This document shows, piece by piece, positions 50,569-59,506 of a DNA stretch of 64,000 nucleotides. The notes beneath the pieces were generated by a model, which saw nothing but the letters and a program-made list of their open reading frames with translations, had not been told where the DNA came from and ran no database searches. The first letter of the stretch is position 1. The number at the start of each line of letters is the position of its first letter. Both the position numbers and the translations under genes were made by a program. This stretch comes from Pseudomonas entomophila (lineage in GTDB: Bacteria; Pseudomonadota; Gammaproteobacteria; Pseudomonadales; Pseudomonadaceae): positions 2,241,001-2,305,000 of the forward strand of contig NZ_CP063832.1 in assembly GCF_023277925.1 (NCBI RefSeq). The letters are read 5' to 3'.

Positions 50569-51005
50569 TGCTCAGTCTCTGGGCGCTGTTCCTCAGCGCC
50601 TTTGGCGCCGCCACCCTGCTGCCGCTGCAATCCGAGGCCGTGCTGGTCGGGCTGCTGATCCGCGATCCCCATGCCTGGGCGACCTTGCTGCTGGTCGCTA
50701 CCCTGGGCAACGTGCTGGGGTCCATCGTCAACTGGGTGCTGGGGCGGGCCATCGAGCACTTGCGCGATCGTCGATGGTTCCCGTTCAGCGCCAACCAGCT
50801 TGCGCGCGCCCAGCAGCGCTACCAGCGTTGGGGACAGTGGTCTTTATTGTTGAGCTGGATGCCGTTGATCGGCGATCCGCTGACGCTGATCGCCGGCATC
50901 ATGCGCGAGCCGTTCTGGCGCTTCGTGCTGCTTGTCACCCTGGCCAAGGGTGGGCGTTATGTCGTGGTGGCGATGATGACCCTGGGCTGGTTCCACATTG
51001 CCTGA
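50568..51005 (+). CDS. YqaA-family membrane protein
   Basis: A 145-residue membrane protein of the YqaA/DedA-like group with 3-4 helices. LQSEAVLVGLLIRDPHAWATLL and TLGNVLGSIVNWVLGRA mark helices with the conserved acidic and Arg/Gly residues, and QRYQRWGQWSLLLSWMPLIGDPLTLIAG holds the re-entrant LIGDP motif. It overlaps the DUF411 stop by 1 base (TGATG), so it is in the same operon. A role in copper handling is inferred only from that coupling. Confidence 0.82.
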   Translation: MLSLWALFLSAFGAATLLPLQSEAVLVGLLIRDPHAWATLLLVATLGNVLGSIVNWVLGRAIEHLRDRRWFPFSANQLARAQQRYQRWGQWSLLLSWMPLIGDPLTLIAGIMREPFWRFVLLVTLAKGGRYVVVAMMTLGWFHIA

Positions 51006-51019
51006 CATCCAGGTGCCCT

Positions 51020-51043
51020 GTTCGCCGGCAAGCCGGCGCCTAC
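51020..51043. repeat. REP element between convergent YqaA and DinB genes
   Basis: GTTCGCCGGCAAGCCGGCGC then CTAC; its last bases overlap the DinB-family stop codon at 51040-51042. It probably acts as a bidirectional hairpin. Confidence 0.75.
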
Positions 51044-51624
51044 TGCAGCGTCCATATCTGCGCCTCGCTCCAGCCCAGCTCGGCAAAATCGATGGCCCGT
51101 AACCCAGCCTCCTCCTCGCAGAAGAACTCATCCAGTTGCGGAGGCTTCACCGCCGTATCACTGAGCATCGCGTGCACCTGCCCGCGATGATGGATCTGGT
51201 GCTCGAACAGGTGTGACAACAGTCGCAACCGCCGTTCGCGCTGCACCCTGTCCCGCCGTACGATGCTCACGTAACGCGCCAGCTGGTCGTCGTTCAACTG
51301 CCGGCAATAGGCGATCAACCGCTGGTCGGCCTGGGCCTGCTGGGCCTGCAGATCGGTGCAGGTAGCAAAAGGCTGTTCCGGCTGGAAGAAGCGCTCGCCG
51401 TCTGGATCCGGCGCCTCGCCGCGATGCTCGCACTCCAGTGCGTCGAGGTAGAACCAGTCCACCGTCAGCAGGTGGTTGAGGGTGGCCTTGATCGAGGGGA
51501 AAAAGCTGCAACGGGGGGCGACGAATTCGTCCTGGGTCAGTTGTAGGCAAGCCTTGTACAGGCGGTGGTTGGCCCAGCCATTGTTGTAGGCCTGGGTCAG
51601 CAGATGATGCGACAGCGGCTCCAT
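51040..51624 (-). CDS. DinB-family protein
   Basis: A 194-residue soluble four-helix bundle of the DinB/YfiT type. The three metal His are seen in TLNHLLTVDW and LFEHQIHHRGQVHAML, the classic pattern. ATG 51624 has AAGGAG 6 bases upstream; the frame runs much further upstream but without family character. The substrate is unknown, and some members are bacillithiol or mycothiol transferase-like. It starts 12 bases downstream of the zapE stop on the same strand. Confidence 0.85.
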   Translation of the reverse strand: MEPLSHHLLTQAYNNGWANHRLYKACLQLTQDEFVAPRCSFFPSIKATLNHLLTVDWFYLDALECEHRGEAPDPDGERFFQPEQPFATCTDLQAQQAQADQRLIAYCRQLNDDQLARYVSIVRRDRVQRERRLRLLSHLFEHQIHHRGQVHAMLSDTAVKPPQLDEFFCEEEAGLRAIDFAELGWSEAQIWTLQ

Positions 51625-51635
51625 GGTCGGCTCCT

Positions 51636-52736
51636 TCAGGCGAAGCGTTGCAGTTGCATCTCCCGTAGCCGGCTCAGGGTCCGTTGATACGGGAACGCCA
51701 GATACCCTTGAGTGTAGAGCGCTTCGAGCGGAACTTCGGCCTCCAGGTACAAGGCCACCCGGCGGTCGTAGCATTCATCGACCAGGGCGATGAAACGGCG
51801 CACGCTATCATCCTTGGGGGCCAGGGTGGGAAGCGTGCGATCCCCTGCCTCGACCCGCGCGGCGCCATCCTCGGTGCCGCGGGCGATGCGCCCGGCCTGC
51901 TGAACGCCCCCCAACGCCGGTATGCCGCTGACCAGGATCACCGGAAAACGGTCGCACAAGGCCATGAAGTCCATTGCTGCCAGGGGCTGCTCGCAGAGGT
52001 CGCTGAAACGGCACCAGAGGGCTTGCCTGCTGCACCGCACGACTCGGATCTGCCGCGAACCGAGCTGCAGTGGCTGCGAGTTGCCTTCATCGTCCTGGCT
52101 CAACTGCTGGAATACCGCCTGCAATGCGCTCGGCTGCCCCCGCTCGCAGATCCAATAGCGCTGCTGGTGTGCTCCTGGGTGCAGGCGATGGTCCTGCTCC
52201 CCGGCCACCGCCAGCACGCGCATGTGTCGCTCGATAGCGGCAATCGCCGGAAGGAAGCGCTCGCGATTGAAACCATCTCGGTACAACTGGTCGGGGGGCT
52301 GGTTGGAGGTGGCGACGATCACCACGCCCTGGTCGAACAGCACTTGGAACAAGCGACCGAGGATGATCGCATCGCCTATATCGCTGACGAACAATTCGTC
52401 GAAGCACAGCACGCGAATTTCACGGGCCAGCTCCCTCGCCAGGGCTTTGAGCGGGTCGGCGGTGCCATTGAGCTGGAACAGGCGCTGGTGGACCCAGGCC
52501 ATGAAGTGGTGGAAATGCTGGCGCCGGGCAGGCATCTCCAGACACCGGTGGAACAGGTCCATCAGCCAGGTCTTGCCACGGCCGACCGGGCCCCAGAGGT
52601 ACAGGCCCTGGGTTGGCTTACCGGTACGCAGGGCGTCGAAGCAAGCCTGTAGCGCGGCGACGGCGGTGGCCTGGGCAGGATCAGGGACGTAGCCCTGTTC
52701 GCCAAGGGCCTGCTGATAGAAAGATTCGGGGGTCAT
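51636..52736 (-). CDS. zapE: Cell division protein ZapE (AFG1-like ATPase)
   Basis: ATPase that acts on Z-ring dynamics during division, mainly under stress or low oxygen in E. coli. The 366 residues show Walker A (GPVGRGKTWLMD, about 49-60) and Walker B (LCFDELFVSDIGDA), and the AFG1 C-terminal region ending FPYQRTLSRLREMQ. It is slightly shorter than the E. coli protein (375). ATG 52736 begins MTPESFYQQAL; the ribosome site is weak. It is followed by the DinB-family gene. Confidence 0.93.
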   Translation of the reverse strand: MTPESFYQQALGEQGYVPDPAQATAVAALQACFDALRTGKPTQGLYLWGPVGRGKTWLMDLFHRCLEMPARRQHFHHFMAWVHQRLFQLNGTADPLKALARELAREIRVLCFDELFVSDIGDAIILGRLFQVLFDQGVVIVATSNQPPDQLYRDGFNRERFLPAIAAIERHMRVLAVAGEQDHRLHPGAHQQRYWICERGQPSALQAVFQQLSQDDEGNSQPLQLGSRQIRVVRCSRQALWCRFSDLCEQPLAAMDFMALCDRFPVILVSGIPALGGVQQAGRIARGTEDGAARVEAGDRTLPTLAPKDDSVRRFIALVDECYDRRVALYLEAEVPLEALYTQGYLAFPYQRTLSRLREMQLQRFA

Positions 52737-52811
52737 GCCAGGGCGCCGATAAAGAAACCACCATGGTACGACAGTGGCTGCCTTTTCGCGGTACTGCTCA
52801 GCGCCAGTCCT

Positions 52812-52833
52812 GCAGGAGCCGGCTTGCCGGCGA
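52812..52833. repeat. REP element, GGAGCCGG family, single
   Basis: GGAGCCGGCTTGCCGGCGA lies upstream of zapE, between its start and the stop of the sugar dehydrogenase gene. Confidence 0.75.
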
Positions 52834-52861
52834 GGAGGCCGGTTCAGTCAGCCAATCTCCG

Positions 52862-54010
52862 TCAGCCCTTCGTCAATCCCACCTTCAACAACGCTCCATC
52901 CCTGGCATCGGTCAGCACATACAGATACCCATCCGGCCCCACCCGCACATCACGGATCCGCGCCTTCAGGTCCCCCAGCAAGCGCTCTTCATGCACCACC
53001 TTGTCACCCTTGAGCTGCAGCCGGATCAGCTCCTGGCTCGCCAGCGCCCCGATGAACAGGTTGTGATCCCAGGCCTTGAACGTCGGCCTGTCATAGAACG
53101 CCATGCCACTGATACCCGGCGATTTCTCCCACACGTGGTGTGGGTCGACCATGCCATCGACGTGCTTGCCCTTTGCCTCTGGAATCGGCAGCAGCGAGTA
53201 GTTGATGCCATGGGTCGCGATCGGCCAGCCATAGTTCTTGCCCGGCTCGGGAATGTTGATCTCATCACCGCCACGCGGGCCATGCTCGTGGGTCCACAGC
53301 TTGCCGGTCCAGGGGTTGAGCGCCGCGCCCTGCTGGTTGCGGTGGCCGAACGACCAGATCTCCGGACGCACATTGTCACGGCCGACGAAAGGGTTGTCCT
53401 TGGGGATTTCGCCATCGGGCAGCAGACGCACGATCTTGCCCTGCAGCTTGTCCAGGTCCTGCGCCGTGGGGCGCTGGTTGTTCTCGCCCAGGGCAATGAA
53501 CAGGTAGCCATCGCGGTCGAACACCAGGCGCGAGCCAAAGTGGTTGCCCTCGGACAGCTTGGGCTGCTGGCGGAAGATCACCGTGAAATGCTCGATACGC
53601 GCCAGATCCTGTGAAAGCTGGCCACGGCCAACCGCAGTACCGGCCTTACCGTCGCTACCTGCCTCGGCGAACGACAAATACACCGTGCGATCCTTGGCGA
53701 AGTCCGGCGACAGGACGACATCGAGCAGCCCTCCCTGCCCTTCGGCCCAGACCTTGGGCACGCCGGAGAGCGGCGGCCCGACCTTGCCGTCCGTGCTCAC
53801 GACGCGCAGGTTGCCCGGCCGCTCGGTGACCAGCATGCCCTTGCCATCCGGCAGGAACACCAGCGCCCAAGGGTTGCGCAGGCCGTCGGCCAGGGTGCTG
53901 ACAGTCAACTGCCCCTCCTCGCTGGGAAACTGCTGCTCGGGCGCGGCCTGGGCCAGCAGGGGAAACAGGCTGGCAGCGGCCAGGGTGGTCAACCAGCTAC
54001 GTCGCATCAT
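52862..54010 (-). CDS. PQQ-dependent sugar dehydrogenase (YliI/Asd-like)
   Basis: A 382-residue secreted quinoprotein, a six-bladed beta-propeller of the soluble aldose dehydrogenase group. A signal peptide (AASLFPLLAQA) is followed by NPWALVFLPDGKGMLVTERPG, the family start. The catalytic-type stretches include GEGNHFGSRL-like residues, GHRNQQGAALNPWTG and EHGPRGGDEINIPEPGKNYGWP with the Ca/PQQ residues. PQQ is the expected cofactor. ATG 54010 has AAGGA 8 bases upstream. It is followed downstream by zapE. Confidence 0.9.
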   Translation of the reverse strand: MMRRSWLTTLAAASLFPLLAQAAPEQQFPSEEGQLTVSTLADGLRNPWALVFLPDGKGMLVTERPGNLRVVSTDGKVGPPLSGVPKVWAEGQGGLLDVVLSPDFAKDRTVYLSFAEAGSDGKAGTAVGRGQLSQDLARIEHFTVIFRQQPKLSEGNHFGSRLVFDRDGYLFIALGENNQRPTAQDLDKLQGKIVRLLPDGEIPKDNPFVGRDNVRPEIWSFGHRNQQGAALNPWTGKLWTHEHGPRGGDEINIPEPGKNYGWPIATHGINYSLLPIPEAKGKHVDGMVDPHHVWEKSPGISGMAFYDRPTFKAWDHNLFIGALASQELIRLQLKGDKVVHEERLLGDLKARIRDVRVGPDGYLYVLTDARDGALLKVGLTKG

Positions 54011-54031
54011 GTTCGATTCCTTCGAAAGGGC

Positions 54032-54331
54032 TCAGGGCACGCGTTGCGAGTCGCGCGGTGGCCGGGTGGGTTCCAGGTTCGGCGTCTGCTGTTGGCGGCG
54101 CAGGTTCTCGCCATTGCCGATGCCGCGATTATCGAGTGTCGGTGGGCGTGGAATCGGCTGGGTGGAGGCGCCGGGCACGGGAGGCGTGGCGGGCACGCTG
54201 CCCTGCCGGCTATTGGGGTTGGCGCGCATGATCGGGCTGTTGTAGGGGTTGTTGCTGTCGTTGGCGGCCAGTACCGCCGGCGGCAAGGCCAGCAGCATGC
54301 CGAGGGCCAGGGTCGTGAATGTGGGATTCAT
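54032..54331 (-). CDS. Small exported Pro/Asn-rich protein
   Basis: A 99-residue protein. A signal peptide (LALGMLLALPPAVLA) precedes an unstructured chain rich in Pro, Asn, Arg and Gln with no cysteine (NPYNSPIMRANPNSRQG, PTLDNRGIGNGENLRRQQQ). GGAGGTGAAGC before the ATG is a strong ribosome site, so it is a real gene. No family is recognised. It is 21 bases upstream of the sugar dehydrogenase on the same strand and likely part of its transcript. Confidence 0.75.
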   Translation of the reverse strand: MNPTFTTLALGMLLALPPAVLAANDSNNPYNSPIMRANPNSRQGSVPATPPVPGASTQPIPRPPTLDNRGIGNGENLRRQQQTPNLEPTRPPRDSQRVP

Positions 54332-54438
54332 GCTTCACCTCCGCTACGAAAAGGCGCGCCTCAGCGTTGGATAGCCTAAGGCGCGCGGGGTTCGATGCAA
54401 CCGTCGAGATAATTCTCGATGTTTCAACCCTCTCCCCC

Positions 54439-54463
54439 GCAGGAGCCGGCTTGCCGGCGAACC
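54439..54463. repeat. REP element, GGAGCCGG family, single
   Basis: GGAGCCGGCTTGCCGGCGAA lies 4 bases past the agmatinase stop codon (minus strand) and may close that mRNA. Confidence 0.78.
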
Positions 54464-54467
54464 GCTG

Positions 54468-55439
54468 TTAAATCGCCCCCGCCTTGTCCACCTTGTGCCG
54501 CGCCGCATACAGGCACAGCATCTCCATCGCCAGCGTCGCCCCCGCCAAGGCGGTGATATCGGCGTGGTCGTAGGCCGGCGCCACCTCCACCAGGTCCATC
54601 CCCACCAGGTTGATCCCGCGCAACCCTCCCAGGATCTCCAGCGCCTGCACCGTGCTCAGGCCGCCACAGACCGGCGTACCGGTACCAGGCGCGTAGGCCG
54701 GGTCCAGGCAGTCGATGTCGAACGTCAGGTACACCGGCCGCTCGCCAACCCGCTGGCGAATCGCCGCGACGATCGCCTCGGTGCCCTGGCGGTGCACCTG
54801 TCGCGCATCGAGGATGGCGAAGCCCTGGCTGTCGTCGTTGGTGGTGCGCAGGCCGATCTGCACCGAATGCGCCGGATCCACCAGCCCTTCCCGGGCGGCA
54901 TGCCAGAACATGGTGCCGTGATCGATGCGCTTGCCCTGCTCGTCCGGCCAGGTATCACTGTGCGCGTCGAAGTGGATCAACGCCAGCGGGCCATGGTGGC
55001 GAGCATGGGCCTTGAGCAGCGGGTAGCTGATGAAATGGTCGCCACCGAGGGTAAGCATGGCGCAACCGGCATCGAGGATGCGCTCGGCATGGGCCAGGAT
55101 GCTGCCGGGCACCGACGCTGGTGTACCGCTGTCGAACGCGCAGTCGCCATAGTCGATCACCGCCAGGTGGTCGAAGGGGTCGAACGCCCAAGGCCAGTGC
55201 CGGGCCCAGGCCTGCTGCACCGAGGCCGCGCGGATGGCCCGCGGCCCGAAGCGCGCACCCGGACGGTTGCTGGTGGCGGTGTCGAACGGTACACCGCTGA
55301 CTACCACATCGACACCGCACAGGTCTCGGCTGTAGCGGCGCCGCGAGAAACTTGTAATACCGGCATAGGTGCTCTCGGCGGCCGTGCCGTAAAGGCTGTC
55401 GCGGGTAATGGCCTGGTCGTTTTCCTGAGCGAGATCCAC
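54468..55439 (-). CDS. speB: Agmatinase/ureohydrolase, GTG start
   Basis: Splits a guanidino group (agmatine to putrescine and urea) with two Mn2+ ions. The 323 residues carry all metal motifs: GGDHF, DAHSD, and DIDCLDPAYAPGTGTP. GTG 55439 has AGGAGACAGACC upstream and begins DLAQENDQA. The same fold also includes guanidinobutyrases and proclavaminate amidinohydrolases, so the substrate is inferred. It lies 23 bases after the stop of a polyamine-binding-protein gene on the same strand, which supports polyamine/agmatine use. Confidence 0.87.
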   Translation of the reverse strand: MDLAQENDQAITRDSLYGTAAESTYAGITSFSRRRYSRDLCGVDVVVSGVPFDTATSNRPGARFGPRAIRAASVQQAWARHWPWAFDPFDHLAVIDYGDCAFDSGTPASVPGSILAHAERILDAGCAMLTLGGDHFISYPLLKAHARHHGPLALIHFDAHSDTWPDEQGKRIDHGTMFWHAAREGLVDPAHSVQIGLRTTNDDSQGFAILDARQVHRQGTEAIVAAIRQRVGERPVYLTFDIDCLDPAYAPGTGTPVCGGLSTVQALEILGGLRGINLVGMDLVEVAPAYDHADITALAGATLAMEMLCLYAARHKVDKAGAI

Positions 55440-55462
55440 GGTCTGTCTCCTGTTGTGATTAG

Positions 55463-56542
55463 TTACTGACGGCTGCGGAAGGCGGTCCACAAGCGGTTAC
55501 GCTGGCGCAAGTCGGATAGCGCCATGCTGCGGTCGGCGAACAGCCGTTGGCGCACTTCGGCAGACGGGTAGATGTCCGGGTCGTTGCGGATCGCGTCGTC
55601 CACCAGCGGCGTGGCAGCCTGATTGGCATTGGCGAAGAACAGCGTGTTGGTCAGCGCCGCCACCGAATCGGGGCGCAGCATGAATGCGATGAAGGCGCGG
55701 GCAGCCTCAGGGTGCGGAGCGTCCTTGGGGATCACCAGGTTGTCTTGCCACACCAGCGTGCCCTCGCGGGGGATGCGATAGATCAGCTCGAATGGCTTGC
55801 CTGCACGGCGCGCCTGGTCGGCGGCCATGGCCGCGTCACCGTTATAGGTCAGCGCCAGGCAGACACTGCCGTTGGCCAGGTCGTTGATCTGGCGGCCGTT
55901 GGCCACGTAGCTGATCGACGGTTGCAACTGCAGCAGCAGGGTTTGGGCGGCATCCAGGTCGGCCTTGTTCTGGCTGTAGGGGTCCTTGCCGAGGTAGTTG
56001 AGGGTCAGGCCGATCACTTCCTGGGGTGAGTCGGGCATGGCGATGCCACAATCCTTCAGGCGGCTGGCATATTCGGGCTTGAACAACAGGTCGAGGCTGT
56101 CCAGCGGTACATCCCCCAAGCGCTGGCGGACCGCCTCGACATTCACCCCCAGGCCCAGGGTGCCCCAGGTGTAGGGCACGGCGTAGCGGTTGCCCGGGTC
56201 GGTCTCGGCCAACTTGGCCAGCAGGTCCTTGTCGAGGTTGGCGTAGCCCGGTAGTGCCTGGGCGTCGAGCGGTTGCAAGGCGCCGGCCTTGAGCGCCCTG
56301 GCCAGCACGGTGGCCGAGGGCACCACGACGTCATAGCCGCTACGGCCGGTGAGCAGCTTGGTCTCCAGCACCTCGGTGGTATCGAAGGTGTCGTAGCGCA
56401 CCTTGTAGCCGGTCTCTTTTTCGAAACGCTCCAGGGTTTGCGGGGCGACGTAGTCGGCCCAGCTGTAAAGGTTGACGACCTTTTCCTCGGCTTGCAGTGG
56501 CAAGGCGAGCAGCAATGAGAGCAGGCACAACGTTCGATGCAT
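55463..56542 (-). CDS. Polyamine-type extracellular solute-binding protein (PotF/SpuD-like)
   Basis: A 359-residue periplasmic binding protein. The signal peptide (LLSLLLALPLQA) is followed by NLYSWADYVAPQTLERFEKETGYKVRYDTFDT, the PotD/PotF family N terminus (partly quoted), and SGYDVVVPSA. It has the ligand-site Trp/Asp pattern typical of putrescine/spermidine binders. ATG 56542 has GAGGTG upstream; GTG 56551 is possible. No ABC permease or ATPase genes adjoin. It is upstream of the agmatinase gene and divergent from a LysR gene. Confidence 0.87.
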   Translation of the reverse strand: MHRTLCLLSLLLALPLQAEEKVVNLYSWADYVAPQTLERFEKETGYKVRYDTFDTTEVLETKLLTGRSGYDVVVPSATVLARALKAGALQPLDAQALPGYANLDKDLLAKLAETDPGNRYAVPYTWGTLGLGVNVEAVRQRLGDVPLDSLDLLFKPEYASRLKDCGIAMPDSPQEVIGLTLNYLGKDPYSQNKADLDAAQTLLLQLQPSISYVANGRQINDLANGSVCLALTYNGDAAMAADQARRAGKPFELIYRIPREGTLVWQDNLVIPKDAPHPEAARAFIAFMLRPDSVAALTNTLFFANANQAATPLVDDAIRNDPDIYPSAEVRQRLFADRSMALSDLRQRNRLWTAFRSRQ

Positions 56543-56644
56543 GGCGGACACCTCGACAAAAGGGTGGATGCCGCCAGCATGCCTGCCGGGTTACATTGCA
56601 AAAATGGCAACTTTGCGAAGCTGACATTCGCCAGGAGTAATGTG

Positions 56645-57535
56645 ATGCTCGGACAACTGCACGACCCGGACCTGCACCTGCTGCGGCTGTTCGTCACTGT
56701 AGTCGAGGCCGGCGGCTTCAGTGCCGCCCAGGGCGTGCTGGGGTTGAGCCAGCCCAGCATCAGCCAGCAGATGGCGCGGCTGGAAACGCGCCTGGGCTAT
56801 CGCCTATGCAGCCGAGGTAAAGGCGGTTTTCGCCTGACCGAAAAAGGCGAATTGCTGCTGCAGGCGACCCAGGGCCTGTTGCTGCAGATCGAACAGTTCC
56901 GCCAGCAAGCCAATGGCATGGCCGGCCGATTGCTGGGTACGGTGCGCATCGGCCTGGCCGAGAACCAGGACCCGCGCATCACCCTGTACATCGCCCAGGC
57001 CGTTGCCCGCTTTCGCCAGCGCGAAGAATCCGTGCAGCTGGAACTGACCAGCGCCCCGCCCGCCGAGCTGGAGCGCCTGCTGTTGGAACAGCGCCTGGAC
57101 TGCGCAATCAGCTATTTTTCGGGCACGCAGGCCGCATTCGACTATGTGCCACTGTTCGACGAACGCCAACGGCTCTATTGCGGCAAAGCGCATCCGTTGT
57201 TCGACGCGCAGGACATCACCCGGGATCAGCTACTGGAAGTCGATCAGGTGCGCCATCCCTATCGCCTCCTCAAACAAGGTGAACCCTTCCAAAGCCGGCA
57301 CAGCATGGCGGTGGCCGAGCAGATCGACAGTGCGCTGACGTTCATCCTTTCGGGTCGGCATATCGGTTACCTGCCATGGCACTGCGCCGCGCCTTGGGAG
57401 GCACAGGGGTTGCTCAGGGCGCTGGATCCGCAGCTTGACTTCGTGGTGCCGTTTACCCTGGCCCGGCATCGCGGGCAGATGCCTGGGGAGGCCCAGCTGG
57501 CATTCGTCGAGGACCTGCTGGCGGTATTCGAGTGA
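56645..57535 (+). CDS. LysR-family regulator
   Basis: A 296-residue regulator with the N-terminal HTH (HLLRLFVTVVEAGGFSAAQGVLGLSQPSISQQM) and a substrate-binding-like effector domain (GTVRIGLAENQD). ATG 56645 follows AGGAG. It diverges from the binding-protein gene, so it is the likely regulator of the binding protein/agmatinase pair. A TTGC-rich dyad (GCAAAA..TTTGC, about 56599-56617) between the two is a candidate site. Confidence 0.9.
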   Translation: MLGQLHDPDLHLLRLFVTVVEAGGFSAAQGVLGLSQPSISQQMARLETRLGYRLCSRGKGGFRLTEKGELLLQATQGLLLQIEQFRQQANGMAGRLLGTVRIGLAENQDPRITLYIAQAVARFRQREESVQLELTSAPPAELERLLLEQRLDCAISYFSGTQAAFDYVPLFDERQRLYCGKAHPLFDAQDITRDQLLEVDQVRHPYRLLKQGEPFQSRHSMAVAEQIDSALTFILSGRHIGYLPWHCAAPWEAQGLLRALDPQLDFVVPFTLARHRGQMPGEAQLAFVEDLLAVFE

Positions 57536-57608
57536 AGGGCCACCCTTTCAACCACGCCGTGCATTTGCCACACTGCCGACTTGCCCGTGAACCAAGGCCG
57601 TGAAAACC

Positions 57609-58079
57609 ATGCTTGTGCGCTGCTGCCTGATCCTGCTGTTGGCCCTTGGCCTGAATGCCTGCGCCCTGTTCCAGGGTCGCGACCCGCTGAACATCAGCGT
57701 GGTCGGCATCGATCCCTTGCCCGGCCAGGACATGGAGTTGCGCATGGCGGTGAAGATCCGCGTGCAGAACCCCAACGAAACGCCGCTCGACTTCAACGGC
57801 GTGGCCCTCACCCTGGAGGTCAACGACCAACCCCTTGCTGCCGGGGTAAGCGATCAGCGTGGGCATATCGGCCGCTATGACGAGGCGATGATCGTGGTAC
57901 CGGTCAGCATCACCGCCTTCGCCTTCCTGCGTCAGGCCTATGGCCTGAGCCGCGTGGATTCGCTGCAGGGCCTGCCCTATGTGCTGCGCGGCAAGCTGGC
58001 CGGTGGCCCGCTGGGCACGGTGCGATTCACCGACAAGGGCAGGCTTGACCTGCCCAAGGCTGCAAGCGCGGGCTGGTGA
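57609..58079 (+). CDS. LEA type 2 (WHy domain) lipoprotein
   Basis: A 156-residue lipoprotein. A lipobox (LALGLNAC) near residue 20 is followed by a WHy/LEA_2-type beta-sandwich (LNISVVGIDPLPGQDMELRMAVKIRVQNPNETPLDFNGVALTLEV, quoted by ends). Such domains occur in desiccation- and stress-related proteins. ATG 57609 is used; GTG 57600 is an alternative. It is convergent with the nitrilase gene (3 bases apart). Confidence 0.85.
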   Translation: MLVRCCLILLLALGLNACALFQGRDPLNISVVGIDPLPGQDMELRMAVKIRVQNPNETPLDFNGVALTLEVNDQPLAAGVSDQRGHIGRYDEAMIVVPVSITAFAFLRQAYGLSRVDSLQGLPYVLRGKLAGGPLGTVRFTDKGRLDLPKAASAGW

Positions 58080-58082
58080 TCC

Positions 58083-59006
58083 TCAGCCGAAGAAACGCAC
58101 ACCGGGGCGTGGGCGTTCGTCCACGCTGAGCTCGAAGACATCCGGCCGCGCATAGTGGCCGACCACATCGAAGTCGTAACGGGCACGCACCAGCTCGTCG
58201 GTATCGATTTCGGCACAGACGAGCCCTCGCGCGCCCACCAAGGGCCCAGCCAGCACATCGCCCAGCGGGCCGACGATCAGGCTGCCACCGTTGATCAACG
58301 GCCGCTCGGCTGGCCAATTGGCTACCTCCATGCCAAGCGCCGCGGGCGAATCCTGCACCTGGCAGGCACTGATCACGAAACAGCGCCCCTCCGCCGCGAC
58401 ATGGCGCATGCTCACCTGCCACAGCTCGCGCTCATCCACCGTCGGTGCGCACCATAGCTGCACGCCCTTGGCATACATGGCAGTACGCAGCAAGGGCATG
58501 TAGTTCTCCCAGCAGACCGCGGCACCAATGCGCCCGGCGCGGCCGTCGACCACCGGCAGCGTGGAACCGTCACCCTTGCCCCAGATCAGGCGCTCGGTGC
58601 CGGTCGGCATCAGTTTGCGATGCTTGGCCACCAGCCCACCTTCTGGCTCGAAGAACAGCACAGTGCAATACAGGGTACTGCCGCTACGTTCGATCACCCC
58701 AAGCACCAGGCTCGCTCCCGTGCGCGCAGACAGCCCGGCCAGGGCATCGGTCTCGCTACCGGGCACATCGATCGCATTGGCGAAGTAGCGGGCAAAGGCT
58801 TCGCGCCCCTCGGGCAGCCGGTAGCCAAGCTGGGTAGCGAAGCGTTCCCCCTTGGGGTAGCCACCAAGCAGGGCTTCCGGCATTACCACCAGGCTGGCGC
58901 TGGCCTCGCGGATAGCCTGCTCGTAGCTGAGGATCTGCTCCAGGGTGGCAGCTTTGCCTTCGGGCAGCGAACCGATCTGCAAGGCGGCAACGATGGACTT
59001 GGGCAT
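58083..59006 (-). CDS. Nitrilase/aliphatic nitrilase-type carbon-nitrogen hydrolase
   Basis: A 307-residue enzyme of the nitrilase superfamily. The catalytic triad is visible as Glu in [12 protein letters not shown], Lys in [12 protein letters not shown] and Cys in [13 protein letters not shown]. The pattern fits true nitrilases (RCN to acid and ammonia). CAGGAG precedes ATG 59006. The substrate (aliphatic, aromatic or indole nitriles) is not determined. It stands alone, in opposite orientation to the lipoprotein gene. Confidence 0.9.
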   Translation of the reverse strand: MPKSIVAALQIGSLPEGKAATLEQILSYEQAIREASASLVVMPEALLGGYPKGERFATQLGYRLPEGREAFARYFANAIDVPGSETDALAGLSARTGASLVLGVIERSGSTLYCTVLFFEPEGGLVAKHRKLMPTGTERLIWGKGDGSTLPVVDGRAGRIGAAVCWENYMPLLRTAMYAKGVQLWCAPTVDERELWQVSMRHVAAEGRCFVISACQVQDSPAALGMEVANWPAERPLINGGSLIVGPLGDVLAGPLVGARGLVCAEIDTDELVRARYDFDVVGHYARPDVFELSVDERPRPGVRFFG

Positions 59007-59113
59007 CTTGGAAACTCCTGTCAGGGGAAAGTCAGGAAGAGTCTCCGAGGCCAGCTATCGGCGCAACAGGACCGTGATGGACCCACTGATGCAGCGCGAG
59101 ATGTTCGCCTGAC

Positions 59114-59377
59114 TCAGCGGCTGGCGTTGGCGGCAGCCATCATCTTGTTGACTTCGCTGCGCACCAGTTGGGTGAACTCAGGTGGCGACATGCCTTCCAG
59201 TTCGGCGCGCACCCATTCGGCCCATTTGCTCTTGCGCCGCGGTTTTTCCGCGATCAGCCTCGCAGCCTCGCCCTTGGCCTTGCCAAGGTTGCTCTGCCAG
59301 TATTCGAACAGACGCGCCTTTTCCGCCTCGATCTGTGCCCGTTCCTGGAAGCTCATGTTGGCCAGATTGAAACTCAT
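59114..59377 (-). CDS. Small helical protein of unknown function
   Basis: An 87-residue soluble protein, highly charged and helical (QIEAEKARLFEYWQSNLGKAKGEA, PRRKSKWAEWVRAELEGMSP). No signal peptide, no cysteine; a basic middle. ATG 59377 is preceded by CAGGTATTACCCC, a moderate ribosome site. I do not recognise the family. It is divergent from the ElaB-type gene. Confidence 0.7.
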   Translation of the reverse strand: MSFNLANMSFQERAQIEAEKARLFEYWQSNLGKAKGEAARLIAEKPRRKSKWAEWVRAELEGMSPPEFTQLVRSEVNKMMAAANASR

Positions 59378-59506
59378 GGGGTAATACCTGCCGCTGAAAA
59401 ATGGGCGCTATCTTACACGCTAGCGGCTGGGCACGGGTAAGCCACTGCAACTTTCCCGGCACGGCGGTATCCACTGTTCAACCCCACTCGCCACGAGGAT
59501 GTGTAC

